A stretch of DNA of 64,000 nt from Achromobacter sp. UMC46 (GTDB lineage Bacteria; Pseudomonadota; Gammaproteobacteria; Burkholderiales; Burkholderiaceae_B): the NCBI RefSeq assembly GCF_014170335.1, contig NZ_LZZS01000003.1, forward strand, positions 1 to 64,000. The letters are read 5' to 3'. Both the position numbers and the translations under genes were made by a program. The notes beneath the pieces are model-generated. The model was not told the origin of the DNA and searched no databases. It saw nothing but the letters and a program-made list of their open reading frames with translations. Positions 48,244-57,342 of this stretch are shown here, piece by piece (position 1 is the first letter of the stretch; the number at the start of each line of letters is the position of its first letter).

Positions 48244-49593
48244 ATGAAAAGCTCTTCTAAATCAACAGACTCTAAAGACCATACTCCGCGCGTGGGATTC
48301 GTTAGCCTTGGATGTCCCAAAGCCCTGGTCGACTCCGAACGCATCCTGACGCAACTGCGCACCGAAGGGTACGAAGTCACGCCCGAATACAACGACGCGG
48401 ACGTCGTCGTCGTCAACACCTGTGGCTTCATCGACAGCGCCAAGGCGGAATCGCTGGAAGCCATTGGCGAAGCGCTGGCCGAGAACGGCAAAGTCATCGT
48501 CACGGGCTGCATGGGCGTCGAGGAATCGGTGATCCGCCAAGTGCACCCCAGCGTGCTGTCGGTGACCGGCCCCCAGCAATATGAAGAGGTGGTGCGCGCC
48601 GTGCATGACGCCGCCCCGCCCAAGAAGGACCACAACCCCTATCTGGACCTGGTGCCCCCGCAGGGCGTCAAGCTCACGCCGCGCCACTACGCTTACCTGA
48701 AGATCTCGGAAGGCTGCAATCACCGCTGCAGCTTCTGCATCATCCCGTCGATGCGCGGCGACCTGGTCAGCCGCCCGGTGGGCGACGTGCTGAGCGAAGC
48801 CGAGCGCCTGGTCAAGGCCGGCGTGAAGGAAATGCTGGTGATCTCGCAAGACACCAGCGCCTACGGCGTGGACGTGAAATACCGCAGCGGCTTCTGGAAC
48901 GGCCGGCCCGTCAAGACCCGCATGACCGAGCTCTGCGTGGCCTTGTCCGAAATGGGCGTCTGGACGCGCCTGCACTACGTGTACCCGTACCCGCATGTGG
49001 ACGAAGTGATCCCGCTGATGGCGGAAGGCAAGATCCTGCCGTACCTGGACATCCCGTTCCAGCACGCCAGCCCGCGCATCCTGAAGGCCATGAAGCGCCC
49101 GGCGTTCGAAGACAAGACCCTGGCGCGCATCAAGCGCTGGCGCGAGATCTGCCCCGACCTGACCATCCGTTCGACGTTCATCGTCGGCTTCCCCGGCGAA
49201 ACCGAAGAAGACTTCCAGTACTTGCTGGACTGGATGCAGGAAGCGCAGCTGGACCGCGTGGGCTGTTTCCAGTATTCGCCGGTGGAAGGCGCGCCCGCGA
49301 ACCTGCTGGACAATCCCGTGCCCGACGACGTGAAGCAAGACCGTTGGGAACGTTTCATGGAATTGCAGCAGGGCATCTCGACCGCGCGCCTGGCCCGCAA
49401 GGTCGGCCGCGAAATCGACGTGCTGATCGACGAAGTGGACGAAGACGGCGCCGTGGGCCGCAGCAGCGCCGACGCGCCCGAGATCGACGGCTGTGTCTAC
49501 GTCAGTTCGGACAAGCCGCTGAAGGCGGGCGATATCGTGCGCGTGCGCGTCACCGATTCGGACGAGTACGACCTGTGGGGCGACGCCCTCTGA
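48244..49593 (+). CDS. rimO: Ribosomal protein S12 methylthiotransferase RimO, hybrid 5' end
   Basis: The 449-aa product is full-length: UPF0004 domain ([30 protein letters not shown]), radical [11 protein letters not shown], and C-terminal TRAM. It adds beta-methylthio to Asp-89 of S12. The first 25 codons ([14 protein letters not shown]... to CCC at 48316) have island codon use and differ from the stranded host N-terminus; from codon 26 the codon use is host-like. GGAACC lies before the ATG. The insertion therefore preserved the gene by supplying a new promoter and N-terminus. Confidence 0.95.
   Translation: MKSSSKSTDSKDHTPRVGFVSLGCPKALVDSERILTQLRTEGYEVTPEYNDADVVVVNTCGFIDSAKAESLEAIGEALAENGKVIVTGCMGVEESVIRQVHPSVLSVTGPQQYEEVVRAVHDAAPPKKDHNPYLDLVPPQGVKLTPRHYAYLKISEGCNHRCSFCIIPSMRGDLVSRPVGDVLSEAERLVKAGVKEMLVISQDTSAYGVDVKYRSGFWNGRPVKTRMTELCVALSEMGVWTRLHYVYPYPHVDEVIPLMAEGKILPYLDIPFQHASPRILKAMKRPAFEDKTLARIKRWREICPDLTIRSTFIVGFPGETEEDFQYLLDWMQEAQLDRVGCFQYSPVEGAPANLLDNPVPDDVKQDRWERFMELQQGISTARLARKVGREIDVLIDEVDEDGAVGRSSADAPEIDGCVYVSSDKPLKAGDIVRVRVTDSDEYDLWGDAL
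48286..48320 (+). repeat. Right junction (attR-like) of the rimO island
   Basis: This is the partner of 36492-36526: 27 of 35 positions are identical and every difference is synonymous in [11 protein letters not shown]. It ends in the CCCAA block at 48316-48320. Confidence 0.75.
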
Positions 49594-49628
49594 TCGACGC
49601 GGGCGGCGCGTTGACCGCCGCCGCGACG

Positions 49629-49661
49629 AAAAAGCCCGGCCTTGCGAGGCCGGGCTTTTTT
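49629..49661. terminator. Bidirectional terminator after rimO
   Basis: A-run, GCCCGGCCT, short loop, AGGCCGGGC, then a run of six T. It lies between convergent rimO and the ferritin-like gene and can serve both. Confidence 0.92.
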
Positions 49662-49673
49662 ATGCCGTCTTGC

Positions 49674-50234
49674 TTACGGCTTGACCAGAAGGTCCGACAT
49701 GTCGTCGGCGTGCTCCTCTTCCACCGCCAGGATCTCTTCCAGCATGCGACGCGTGGTGGAGTCCTGTTCGCCAAGGTAGTCGATCATCTGCCGGTAGCTG
49801 TCGATGGCGATGCGCTCGGCGATCAGGTTTTCCTTGATCATCTCTTCCAGCGTGGCGCCTTCGACGTATTCCGAATGACTGCGCTCCAGCAGGCCCTTGG
49901 GCGACAAGTTCGGTTCGCCCCCCAATTGCACGATGCGTTCGGCCAGGCGGTCCGCGTGCTCTTGCTCTTGCATGGCGTGTTCGGCGAACTCCGCCGCCAC
50001 CGGTTCGGCATTCAGGCCGCGGGCCATGAAGAAGTGGCGCTTATAGCGCAGCACACAGACGATCTCGGTGGCCAACGCTTCATTCAGCAGCTTCAACACC
50101 GTCTGCCGGTCCGCGCGGTAGCTGTCCGTGACCGCCCCCGATTCAATGTCCTGGCGCGCCTTGGCACGGATGGCCTTCACGTCCATGTCGAAAGGACGGT
50201 TTGCCTTCTGGGCGTTTTGGGTTGCGTGTTCCAT
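49674..50234 (-). CDS. Ferritin-like (bacterioferritin/Dps-type) protein
   Basis: The 186-aa product is a four-helix bundle with two iron-ligand pairs: NEALATEIVCVLRYKRHFF and AMQEQEHADRLAERI, then LIAERIAIDSYRQMIDYL and EEILAVEEEHADDMSDLL. The E...ExxH pattern occurs twice, so a di-iron site is intact. It may store iron or act as a ferroxidase. The start is ATG 50234 with GAGGAGCTAACGAT upstream; an earlier in-frame ATG at 50264 has no such site. Confidence 0.88.
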   Translation of the reverse strand: MEHATQNAQKANRPFDMDVKAIRAKARQDIESGAVTDSYRADRQTVLKLLNEALATEIVCVLRYKRHFFMARGLNAEPVAAEFAEHAMQEQEHADRLAERIVQLGGEPNLSPKGLLERSHSEYVEGATLEEMIKENLIAERIAIDSYRQMIDYLGEQDSTTRRMLEEILAVEEEHADDMSDLLVKP

Positions 50235-50466
50235 ATCGTTAGCTCCTCGGGTTAGTGAAAGCACGACGACGCTGGATTTCCAGTCGTACCGAACAACCCA
50301 GTCTACCGATCATGCGCGATCTTGCTGTGTCCAAACATTGCTCCTGCCCCCGATTAGCCATGCGGCCCGGGCTGCGGGAACCCCTCGCCAAACCTTGCGT
50401 AAACTATCGGCTTCCCGAAAAGCCCGTGACGCAATCTGTAACGGGACAGGCAATCTCCGACTTTCT

Positions 50467-51054
50467 ATGACTCTGAAGAACATTTGCGTGTATTGCGGCT
50501 CGAATCCGGGCTCGCGTCCGGACTACATCGAGCAGGCCCGCGTGCTGGCGCGCGAACTGGTCAAGCGGGACCTGGGCCTGGTGTATGGCGGATCGGTGGT
50601 CGGCATCATGGGTGTCATTGCCAATGAAGTGCTGGCCGGCGGCGGCCGTGTGATCGGCGTGATTCCCGAACTGCTGCAAAAGAAGGAACAGGCGCACCGC
50701 GGCCTGACCGAACTGCATCTGGTGCAGAATATGCACGAGCGCAAGGCCATGATGATCGAGAAGGCCGACGGATTCATCGCGTTGCCCGGCGGCGCCGGCA
50801 CGCTGGAGGAGTTCTTCGAAGTCTGGACCTGGGCGCAGTTGAACATGCACCAGAAGCCCTGCGGCCTGCTGAACATCGCGGGATACTACGACGCGCTAGT
50901 GCAGTTCGTGGACCATGCCGTCGACGAATCGTTCATCCGCCCCCAGCACCGCGACATGCTGGTGGTGGAAGAAGACCCCGCCGTGCTGCTGGACCGCTAC
51001 GCCATTTACGAGGCGCCCAACGTCTCGAAGTGGTTCGAACCCATCAAGGCCTGA
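50467..51054 (+). CDS. LOG-family protein (TIGR00730), cytokinin-activating type
   Basis: The 195-aa product has the lysine-decarboxylase-like Rossmann fold with ICVYCGSNPGS, LVYGGSVVGIMGVIANEVL and the signature PGGAGTLEEFFEVWTWAQL. Family members are nucleoside 5'-monophosphate phosphoribohydrolases; in bacteria the natural substrate is often unclear. The start is ATG 50467; the Shine-Dalgarno is weak. It is the first gene of a plus-strand run of five short genes to 53.5 kb. Confidence 0.9.
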   Translation: MTLKNICVYCGSNPGSRPDYIEQARVLARELVKRDLGLVYGGSVVGIMGVIANEVLAGGGRVIGVIPELLQKKEQAHRGLTELHLVQNMHERKAMMIEKADGFIALPGGAGTLEEFFEVWTWAQLNMHQKPCGLLNIAGYYDALVQFVDHAVDESFIRPQHRDMLVVEEDPAVLLDRYAIYEAPNVSKWFEPIKA

Positions 51055-51089
51055 AGCCGCCCTTTCATGACGACACGGAAGCTTACGCA

Positions 51090-51656
51090 ATGATCCTCGA
51101 TTCGTTGTCCCCTTCCTGCACCGAGTCCGTACTGCGCGACTATTTCCACGCCAAGGACGAGAATCGCCCGCACTACATGGCGCGCGCCTTCGCGGACGAC
51201 GCCGTGCTGAAAATGGCGCTGCGCACGCAGGCCATCGCCTTCCCGCCCGAATCGCATGGCCTGGCGGCGATCGCCGACACGCTGGTGCGCAAGTTCGGCC
51301 AGACCTACGACAACGTCTACACGTTCTACCTGTCGCGGCCGGCGGCGGGCGCCTGTCTGCCCGACTACCAATGCGACTGGATCGTGGCCATGACCGAGAA
51401 GGCCACCGGCAACGTGCGCGTGGGCTGCGGCCGCTACGACTGGAAGTTCCAGGCCGACCCCTACCGCGCCACGGACCTGACCATCACGATCGAAACCATG
51501 GTGACGCTGCCCCCGGGCGACATGGCCGCCGTCTTCGGCTGGCTGCTGGCGCTGGACTATCCCTGGACGAACGCCGCCCGCGTGGTGGCCAGCGCGCCGC
51601 CGCTTGAAGCCCTGGCGCCCGTCGTCCACTACCTGCTTCACCCCAACGGCCTGTAG
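51090..51656 (+). CDS. NTF2/SnoaL-like fold protein
   Basis: The 188-aa product has VLRDYFHAKDENRPHYMARAFADDAVLKMAL at the N-terminus, typical of the NTF2-like cone fold, followed by a beta-rich half. It is probably cytosolic, with no signal peptide. The function is unassigned. The start is ATG 51090 with CGGAAGC upstream; the frame continues leftward into the LOG gene without homology. Confidence 0.75.
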   Translation: MILDSLSPSCTESVLRDYFHAKDENRPHYMARAFADDAVLKMALRTQAIAFPPESHGLAAIADTLVRKFGQTYDNVYTFYLSRPAAGACLPDYQCDWIVAMTEKATGNVRVGCGRYDWKFQADPYRATDLTITIETMVTLPPGDMAAVFGWLLALDYPWTNAARVVASAPPLEALAPVVHYLLHPNGL

Positions 51657-51686
51657 CCCTCTCTTGGCCGTCTACTGGATCCCTAC

Positions 51687-52313
51687 TTGAAATACGACAT
51701 CGCAGCTTTTGATTTTGACGGAACCCTGGCGGACACCATGCCCTGGTTCAACTCCATCCTGAACACCGTGGCCGACAAGTACGGCTTCCGCAAGATCGAC
51801 TTGTCGGAACGCGAAAACCTGCGCCACCGCGAAGCCTCGGACATCCTGAAGTACCTGGGGATCCCGCTGTGGAAGCTGCCGGCGATCATGTCGCACGTGC
51901 GCACCTTGATGCAGGACATCGATCCCAGCGTGCATCTGTTCGACGGCATCCCCGAGGTGCTCGCGCGCTTGAAGGCGGGCGGGCTGCGGCTGGCCGTGAT
52001 CAGCTCGAACTCCATCGAAAACGTGCAGCGCGTGCTGGGCCCGGACGCCGCCGCGCTGTTCGACGACTACGAATGCGGCACCGACCTGTTCGGCAAGGCC
52101 GCCAAGATCGACCGCCTGATGCGCCGGCACGAGGTCGCCCCCGAGCGTTTCCTGCTGGTGGGCGATGAAATGCGCGACATCGACGCCGCCCGCAAGGCAG
52201 GCGTGCATGTGGCTTCCGTCGCCTGGGGTTATAACCATGTAGACGCCCTGCGCGAACGCGGCCCCAACGAGATTTTCCTCTCCGTCGCCGATTTGCCCGC
52301 CATCCTGGACTGA
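51687..52313 (+). CDS. HAD-IA family phosphatase
   Basis: The 208-aa product has HAD motif I AAFDFDGTLADTM, motif II LAVISSNS and motif IV LVGDEMRDIDAARKAG, with a small helical cap, as in phosphoglycolate-phosphatase-like enzymes. It starts at TTG 51687 because no ATG or GTG precedes motif I; MKYDIAAFDFDGT is the normal N-terminus. The substrate is unknown. Confidence 0.88.
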   Translation: MKYDIAAFDFDGTLADTMPWFNSILNTVADKYGFRKIDLSERENLRHREASDILKYLGIPLWKLPAIMSHVRTLMQDIDPSVHLFDGIPEVLARLKAGGLRLAVISSNSIENVQRVLGPDAAALFDDYECGTDLFGKAAKIDRLMRRHEVAPERFLLVGDEMRDIDAARKAGVHVASVAWGYNHVDALRERGPNEIFLSVADLPAILD

Positions 52314-52327
52314 ACCCGGACTCCGCC

Positions 52328-52954
52328 ATGCACACCGATCCCGCCCATCTCATCACCGACGCCGCCGCCTTGCAGGCGCTGTATGGCTCGCCCGGAGAAG
52401 CTTCGCTGAAGAAGGAAGTGGATCACGTGCATCCGCACTATCGCGCGTTCATCGAAGCCGCGCCGTTCGCGGTGCTGGCCACCTCGGGCCCGGGCCGGCT
52501 GGACGCCTCGCCACGCGGCGACCCCGCCGGCTTCGTCGTGGTCGAAGATGAAAAGACGCTGCTGCTGCCCGACCGCCGCGGCAACAACCGCATCGACAGC
52601 CTGCTGAACATCCTGGACGATCCCCGCGTGGCGCTGCTGTTCCTGGTGCCGGGCGTGGGCGAGACCCTGCGCGTGAACGGCACGGCGCGCATCAGCGTGG
52701 AACCCGCGCTGCTGGCGCGCTTCGAAATGGACGGCAAGCTGCCGCGCTCCGTGCTGATCGTGGACGTGCTGACGGTGTACTTCCAGTGCTCGCGCGCGCT
52801 CTTGCGCTCGCGCCTGTGGGACCCGGCGACGCAGGTGGAACGCAGCACGCTGCCCAGCGTCGGCCGCATCCTGTCTGACCTGACCGCCGGCACGTTCGAC
52901 GGCGCCACCTACGACCGCGACCTGCCCGCACGCGTGGCCGGCACCCTGTACTGA
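52328..52954 (+). CDS. Pyridoxamine 5'-phosphate oxidase-like flavoprotein
   Basis: The 208-aa product has a split-barrel FMN-binding fold: FAVLATSGPGRLDASPRGDPAGFVVVEDEKTLLLPDRRGNNRIDSLLNIL and ALLFLVPGVGETLRVNGTARIS, the MSMEG_1061-type subfamily of PNPOx-like proteins. These are generally FMN-dependent reductases or oxidases with unknown substrates, distinct from true PdxH. It starts 14 bp after the HAD gene and is followed 22 bp later by the CYTH gene. Confidence 0.85.
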   Translation: MHTDPAHLITDAAALQALYGSPGEASLKKEVDHVHPHYRAFIEAAPFAVLATSGPGRLDASPRGDPAGFVVVEDEKTLLLPDRRGNNRIDSLLNILDDPRVALLFLVPGVGETLRVNGTARISVEPALLARFEMDGKLPRSVLIVDVLTVYFQCSRALLRSRLWDPATQVERSTLPSVGRILSDLTAGTFDGATYDRDLPARVAGTLY

Positions 52955-52976
52955 TCCCGACCGAAGGACGCCCCGC

Positions 52977-53495
52977 ATGGCCCGCAACGTGGAAATCAAG
53001 GCGCAGGTCGACAGCCTGGCCGCCATCGAACCCCTGGCCGCCGCACTATCCGGGCAGGAGCCCGAGTCCTTCTCGCAGGACGATACCTTCTTCACCTGCA
53101 CCCACGGCCGGCTGAAACTGCGTGTGTTCGCCGACGGCAAGGGTGAACTGATCTTCTATCAGCGCGCCGACGATACGGGGCCGAAGGAAAGCTTCTACGT
53201 CATCTCGCCGACTGATTCGCCCGGCACCCTGCGCGACGCGCTCACGCACGCCTACGGCGCGATCGGCCGCGTGAAAAAGCAACGCACGGTGTTCATGGCC
53301 GGACGCACCCGCATCCATCTGGACCGGGTCGAAGGGCTGGGGGAATTCCTGGAGCTGGAAGTGGTACTGCGCGACGGCGAAAGCGCCGAAGCCGGCATGG
53401 AGGAAGCCCGCACCTTGATGCAGGGCCTGGGCGTGGCGCCCACGCAGCTGCTGCGCGGCGCCTACCTGGACTTGCTGGCCGGCCGTCAGCCGTAA
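52977..53495 (+). CDS. CYTH-domain protein (class IV adenylate cyclase-like)
   Basis: The 172-aa product has MARNVEIKAQV at the N-terminus, then KLRVF, ELIFYQRAD and TRIHLDRVEGLGEFLELEVVL, the charged beta-tunnel strands of CYTH enzymes that bind triphosphates with divalent metals. Candidates are CyaB-type adenylate cyclase, thiamine triphosphatase or inorganic triphosphatase; the sequence does not decide between them. It converges with fmt, only 4 bp apart, with no terminator between. Confidence 0.85.
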   Translation: MARNVEIKAQVDSLAAIEPLAAALSGQEPESFSQDDTFFTCTHGRLKLRVFADGKGELIFYQRADDTGPKESFYVISPTDSPGTLRDALTHAYGAIGRVKKQRTVFMAGRTRIHLDRVEGLGEFLELEVVLRDGESAEAGMEEARTLMQGLGVAPTQLLRGAYLDLLAGRQP

Positions 53496-53499
53496 GGGC

Positions 53500-54441
53500 T
53501 CAAGCCGGCTGCCAGCCGCGCACGAACACATCCACCGGCTGGCGCTTGCCGCCGGCTTTCTGCAATTCAAGCAGGCGCAGCACGCCGTGGCCCGTGGCGA
53601 TATCGATTCCCGACGCGTCGGCGCGCAGCACGCTGCCGGGTTCGGCCGGCGTCGACGACGCCAGCGCCTGCGCGCGCCAGACCTTCACCGGGTCGGGCAA
53701 GCCGGGCAGGCGGATGCTGGCGCCGGGCACGGGATTGAAGGCGCGCACGCGGCGCTCCAGCAGTTCAGCCGCCCGGGTGCAGTCCAACGCCGCTTCGGCC
53801 TTGTCCAGCTTGGCCGCGTAGGTCACACCGGCTTCCGGCTGCTTCACGGGCGTCAGGCCGCCTTGGGCCAACGCCGCCAGGGCTTCGACAATGGCCTCGC
53901 CGCCCGCCAGCGCCAACGCGTCGTGCAATTGCGCCGCGTTGGTCTCACCCGTGATCGGCACCACGCGTTCCAACAGCATGTCCCCGGTATCCAGGCCCTG
54001 ATCCATCTGCATGATCGTCACGCCCGTCTGCGAATCGCCGGCTTCGATGGCGCGCTGGATGGGCGCCGCGCCACGCCAGCGCGGCAGCAGGCTGGCGTGG
54101 ATGTTCAGGCAACCCAGGCGCGGCAAGTCCAGCACCCATTGCGGCAGGATCAGGCCGTAGGCCGCCACCACCATGACGTCGGGCGCCACCCGTTCAAGCA
54201 GCGCGCGGGCCTCGGCGGCTTCGTCGGGATAGCGGCCGTCCAGGCGCAGGCTGCGCGGCTGGGCGACCGGGATGCCCGCATCCAGCGCGGCCTGCTTGAC
54301 CGGGCTGGGCGAGAGCTTCAGCCCCCGCCCGGCGGGGCGGTCGGGCTGCGTCATGACGAGGGCGATGTCGTGGCCCGCGGCCCGCAAGGCGTCGAAGGCG
54401 ATACGGGCGAACTCCGGCGTGCCGGCAAAGACTAGGCGCAT
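53500..54441 (-). CDS. fmt: Methionyl-tRNA formyltransferase
   Basis: The 313-aa product has the formyltransferase domain with [19 protein letters not shown], the folate-binding [17 protein letters not shown] and catalytic D in [13 protein letters not shown]-terminal OB-like tRNA-binding domain follows from about residue 205. It formylates initiator Met-tRNA. It is 31 bp downstream of def on the minus strand, the classic def-fmt operon. Confidence 0.97.
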   Translation of the reverse strand: MRLVFAGTPEFARIAFDALRAAGHDIALVMTQPDRPAGRGLKLSPSPVKQAALDAGIPVAQPRSLRLDGRYPDEAAEARALLERVAPDVMVVAAYGLILPQWVLDLPRLGCLNIHASLLPRWRGAAPIQRAIEAGDSQTGVTIMQMDQGLDTGDMLLERVVPITGETNAAQLHDALALAGGEAIVEALAALAQGGLTPVKQPEAGVTYAAKLDKAEAALDCTRAAELLERRVRAFNPVPGASIRLPGLPDPVKVWRAQALASSTPAEPGSVLRADASGIDIATGHGVLRLLELQKAGGKRQPVDVFVRGWQPA

Positions 54442-54472
54442 GGGGGAAAGACCAGAAAGGGGAAATCGGGAA

Positions 54473-54985
54473 TTAGTCGCGCAGCGCTTCGCGCTCGGCC
54501 TTCTTCAGCTTGGTCTTGATGCGGTTCTGCTTCAGGTTGGACAGGTATTCGACGAAGACCTTGCCTTCCAGGTGGTCAAGCTCGTGCTGCACGCACACGG
54601 CCAGCAGGCCGTCGGCTTCGAATTCGAACGGCTTGCCGTCGATGTCCAGCGCCTTGCAGCGGATGCGCGAGGCGCGTTCGACCTCGTCGTAGACGCCGGG
54701 CACGGACAGACAGCCTTCTTCGTAGATCTTGTGGTCGTCGCTGCGCCAGGTGATCTCGGGATTGATCAGGGTCAGCAGTTCATTGCTGTCCTCGGACACG
54801 TCGATCACGACGACGCGCTCGTGCACGTCGACCTGGGTCGCGGCCAAGCCGACACCCGGCGCGTCATACATGGTCTCGGCCATGTCGCGCACCAGTTGAC
54901 GGATGCGGTCGTCGACTTCGGCTACCGGCTTGGCCTTTTTGTGCAAGCGCGGGTCCGGATAGCGAAGGATAGGAAGTAAAGCCAT
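54473..54985 (-). CDS. def: Peptide deformylase
   Basis: The 170-aa product has all three deformylase motifs: [17 protein letters not shown] (metal Cys) and [10 protein letters not shown] (HExxH). It removes N-formyl groups from nascent proteins. It is divergent from dprA across an A/T-rich, dyad-rich 224-bp region. Confidence 0.98.
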   Translation of the reverse strand: MALLPILRYPDPRLHKKAKPVAEVDDRIRQLVRDMAETMYDAPGVGLAATQVDVHERVVVIDVSEDSNELLTLINPEITWRSDDHKIYEEGCLSVPGVYDEVERASRIRCKALDIDGKPFEFEADGLLAVCVQHELDHLEGKVFVEYLSNLKQNRIKTKLKKAEREALRD

Positions 54986-55011
54986 TGAAGGGGTATCGCC
55001 AGTGATTGATG

Positions 55012-55066
55012 CTTAGCTAAGAGTTTAATTCATTAGAGTCTTGATTTCTAATAGTTTTCAGCTAAG
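55012..55066. promoter_or_regulatory. Dyad-rich divergent promoter region between def and dprA
   Basis: CTTAGCTAAG (55012-55021) and a second AGCTAAG (55060-55066) bracket the inverted pair ATTAGA (55032-55037) and TCTAAT (55047-55052). The patch is strikingly A/T-rich for this genome and probably contains promoters and an operator for one or both genes. No single -35/-10 pair was assigned. Confidence 0.4.
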
Positions 55067-55209
55067 TCGAGCATTGCGGGCATTGCTGCGTCCCCATTTA
55101 TTTGAGCTGGCTCCGCACACCCGGCGTGGCAGTTCTGTCCCGCTTGGGCGGACGGCCCGGCCCCGCATGCGACACTCATGCACCTCTTGACGCCTTACGC
55201 GCCTGCTCC

Positions 55210-56322
55210 ATGCCGCTTACGCATTCTTCCGACGAACTGGCCGCCTGGCTGCGGCTGTCCCTGGAACCCAATATCGGTTCCGCCACCGCCTGCATGCTGC
55301 TGGGCGCGCTCGGCCTGCCCGAGCAGATCTACGCGCAGCGGGCCACGGCGCTGATCCGCCATGTTCCCGAGGGGCTGGCGCGGCAACTGGCCGCGCCCAT
55401 GCCTGAAGACATGGCGGCCCAGGTGGAGAGCGCGCTGGAATGGGTCAGCGCCCCCGGCCGGCACATCCTGACGCTGGCCGACCCCACCTATCCGCAAAGC
55501 CTGCTGACCATCGCCGATCCGCCCATCCTGCTGTATGTGGCCGGCGACCCGGCGTATCTGCAGGGACCGTCGCTGGCCGTCGTGGGCGCGCGCAACGCCA
55601 CGCCCGGCGGCCAGGAAAACGCCCGCGCCTTCGCCCGTCATCTGGCCGCGCACGGCTGGCGCGTCGTCAGTGGCCTGGCGCTGGGCATCGACGCGGCGGC
55701 GCATGAAGGCGCGCTGGACGCCGGCCCGGACGGCGCGGGCACGGTCGCCGTCATGGGCACCGGCATCGACCGCATCTACCCCGCCCGCCACCGCGATCTG
55801 GCGCACCGCATCGCCGCGCAGGGCGCGCTGGTCTCCGAGTTTCCGCTGGGCACGGGCGCCCTGCCCCCGCACTTCCCCAAACGCAACCGCATCGTGGCCG
55901 GCCTGGCGCGCGGCGTGCTGGTGGTCGAAGCGGCCAGGCAAAGCGGCTCGCTCATTACGGCGCGGCTGGCCGGCGAAAGCGGACGCGAGGTCTTCGCCAT
56001 CCCCGGTTCCATCCATTCGCCGTTGTCGCGCGGTTGCCATGCGCTGATCCGCCAGGGCGCGAAATTGGTGGAAACCGCGGCCGACATCACGGACGAACTG
56101 GGCGCCGGCCCGATCCCTGCCGCACGCGGCACGCCCCGACCCGAAGCTCCGTTGCCCGACCATCCCGTGCTGGACGCGCTGGGCTTCGACCCGCTGCACC
56201 TGGACACCCTGCAGGCGCGCCTGACGCTGGACACCGGCGACCTGCAAGCGCAACTGGTCGAACTGGAATTGCAGGGCCGCGTCGCCCGCCTGGATGACGG
56301 CCGTTACCAGCGCCTGAAGTAG
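55210..56322 (+). CDS. dprA: DNA-processing protein DprA
   Basis: The 370-aa product has an N-terminal SAM-like region, the Rossmann fold core with SLAVVGARNATPGGQENARAFARHLA, VVSGLALGIDAAAHEGAL and FPKRNRIVAGLARGVLVVEAARQSGSLITARLA, and a C-terminal winged helix (about 310-370). DprA loads RecA on incoming single-stranded DNA in transformation. The start is ATG 55210; the upstream frame is non-homologous. Together with comF it suggests competence genes are retained. Confidence 0.95.
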   Translation: MPLTHSSDELAAWLRLSLEPNIGSATACMLLGALGLPEQIYAQRATALIRHVPEGLARQLAAPMPEDMAAQVESALEWVSAPGRHILTLADPTYPQSLLTIADPPILLYVAGDPAYLQGPSLAVVGARNATPGGQENARAFARHLAAHGWRVVSGLALGIDAAAHEGALDAGPDGAGTVAVMGTGIDRIYPARHRDLAHRIAAQGALVSEFPLGTGALPPHFPKRNRIVAGLARGVLVVEAARQSGSLITARLAGESGREVFAIPGSIHSPLSRGCHALIRQGAKLVETAADITDELGAGPIPAARGTPRPEAPLPDHPVLDALGFDPLHLDTLQARLTLDTGDLQAQLVELELQGRVARLDDGRYQRLK

Positions 56323-56433
56323 GGCCGCATTCCCCGCCCCGGCGCAAGCGGGGTGCCGCGCGATGGCGCTAATATTGGCGCAAGCGCCGCAGACTTGCGC
56401 GCCGCGTCACCCAATACCGAACCAGGAAGAGAC

Positions 56434-57342
56434 ATGGCTTTGCCCTCCCGCGTGAAGATCGTCGAGGTGTCGCCTCGCGACGGTCTGCAGAATGAAAAGG
56501 AATTCGTGCCCACCGACGTCAAGGTGGAACTGGTCAACCGCCTGGCCGCGGCGGGCTTCCCCAATGTGGAAGCCGCCTCGTTCGTGTCGCCCAAGTGGGT
56601 GCCGCAGATGGCCGACGGCGCCGACGTGATGGCGCGCATCGAACGCCGCCCCGGCACGATCTATTCGGTGCTGACGCCGAACATGAAGGGTTTTGAAGGC
56701 GCGCTGGCCGCCGGCGCGGACGAGATCGTGATCTTCGGCGCCGCCAGCGAAGCGTTCTCCCAAAAGAACATCAACTGTTCCATCGCCGAGTCCATCGCCC
56801 GCTTCGAGCCTGTCGTCCAGGCCGCGCGCGAAGCCGGCATCCGCGTGCGCGGCAGCATCAGCTGCGCGCTGGGCTGCCCCTATCAGGGCGACGTCCCGGT
56901 GGAGTCGGTCGTCGACGTGGCCCAGCGCTACCTGGCGATGCAGGTCGACGAGATCGACGTGGCCGACACCATCGGCGTGGGCACGCCGCAGCGCGTGCGC
57001 GACGTGATGGCGGCGGTCACGCGCGTGGTCGATCCCGCCCGCGTGTCCGGCCACTTCCATGACACCTACGGCCAGGCGCTGGCCAACATCCTGGCCGCGC
57101 TGGAAACCGGCATCTCAATCTTCCACACGTCGGTCGCCGGCCTGGGCGGCTGCCCCTACGCCAAGGGCGCCACCGGCAACGTCGCGACCGAAGACGTGCT
57201 GTACATGCTGCGCGGCCTGGACATCGACACCGGCGTGGACTTCGACGCCGTAGTCGACATCGGCCAATGGATGTCGGCCCACCTGAACCGCAAGGGTTCC
57301 AGCCGGGCAGGCAACGCCATCGCCGCCAAACGGGCCGCATGA
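56434..57342 (+). CDS. mvaB: Hydroxymethylglutaryl-CoA lyase
   Basis: The 302-aa product is an HMGL-like TIM barrel with KIVEVSPRDGLQNEKEFVPT, GHFHDTYGQALANILAAL (metal HxH) and the HMG-CoA lyase cysteine loop VAGLGGCPYAKGATGNVATEDV. It cleaves HMG-CoA to acetoacetate and acetyl-CoA in leucine degradation. CAGGAAGAGAC precedes ATG 56434. The downstream membrane-protein gene overlaps its stop (ATGA). Confidence 0.95.
   Translation: MALPSRVKIVEVSPRDGLQNEKEFVPTDVKVELVNRLAAAGFPNVEAASFVSPKWVPQMADGADVMARIERRPGTIYSVLTPNMKGFEGALAAGADEIVIFGAASEAFSQKNINCSIAESIARFEPVVQAAREAGIRVRGSISCALGCPYQGDVPVESVVDVAQRYLAMQVDEIDVADTIGVGTPQRVRDVMAAVTRVVDPARVSGHFHDTYGQALANILAALETGISIFHTSVAGLGGCPYAKGATGNVATEDVLYMLRGLDIDTGVDFDAVVDIGQWMSAHLNRKGSSRAGNAIAAKRAA

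Larger units (their letters stand above)
36525..48318. mobile_element. Genomic island inserted in rimO, carrying defence-type cargo
   Basis: The segment is visibly richer in A/T and uses codons rare in the flanks (ATA, AGA, TTA). It splits host rimO and restores it on the right with an island-encoded start and 25 codons. Cargo: a possible SIR2-STAND/HEPN pair, an MltR-like gene, an ABC-3C cassette, an HEPN-zinc-ribbon gene and antitoxin relics. No integrase, relaxase or excisionase is recognisable on either strand, so it is probably immobile alone. The boundary is set by the CCCAA blocks, accurate to a few bases. Confidence 0.85.

Noticed and set aside
36525..48318. Integrase, relaxase or prophage genes in the island
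   Set aside because: Each credible frame was read on both strands; none shows tyrosine or serine recombinase motifs or phage structural features.
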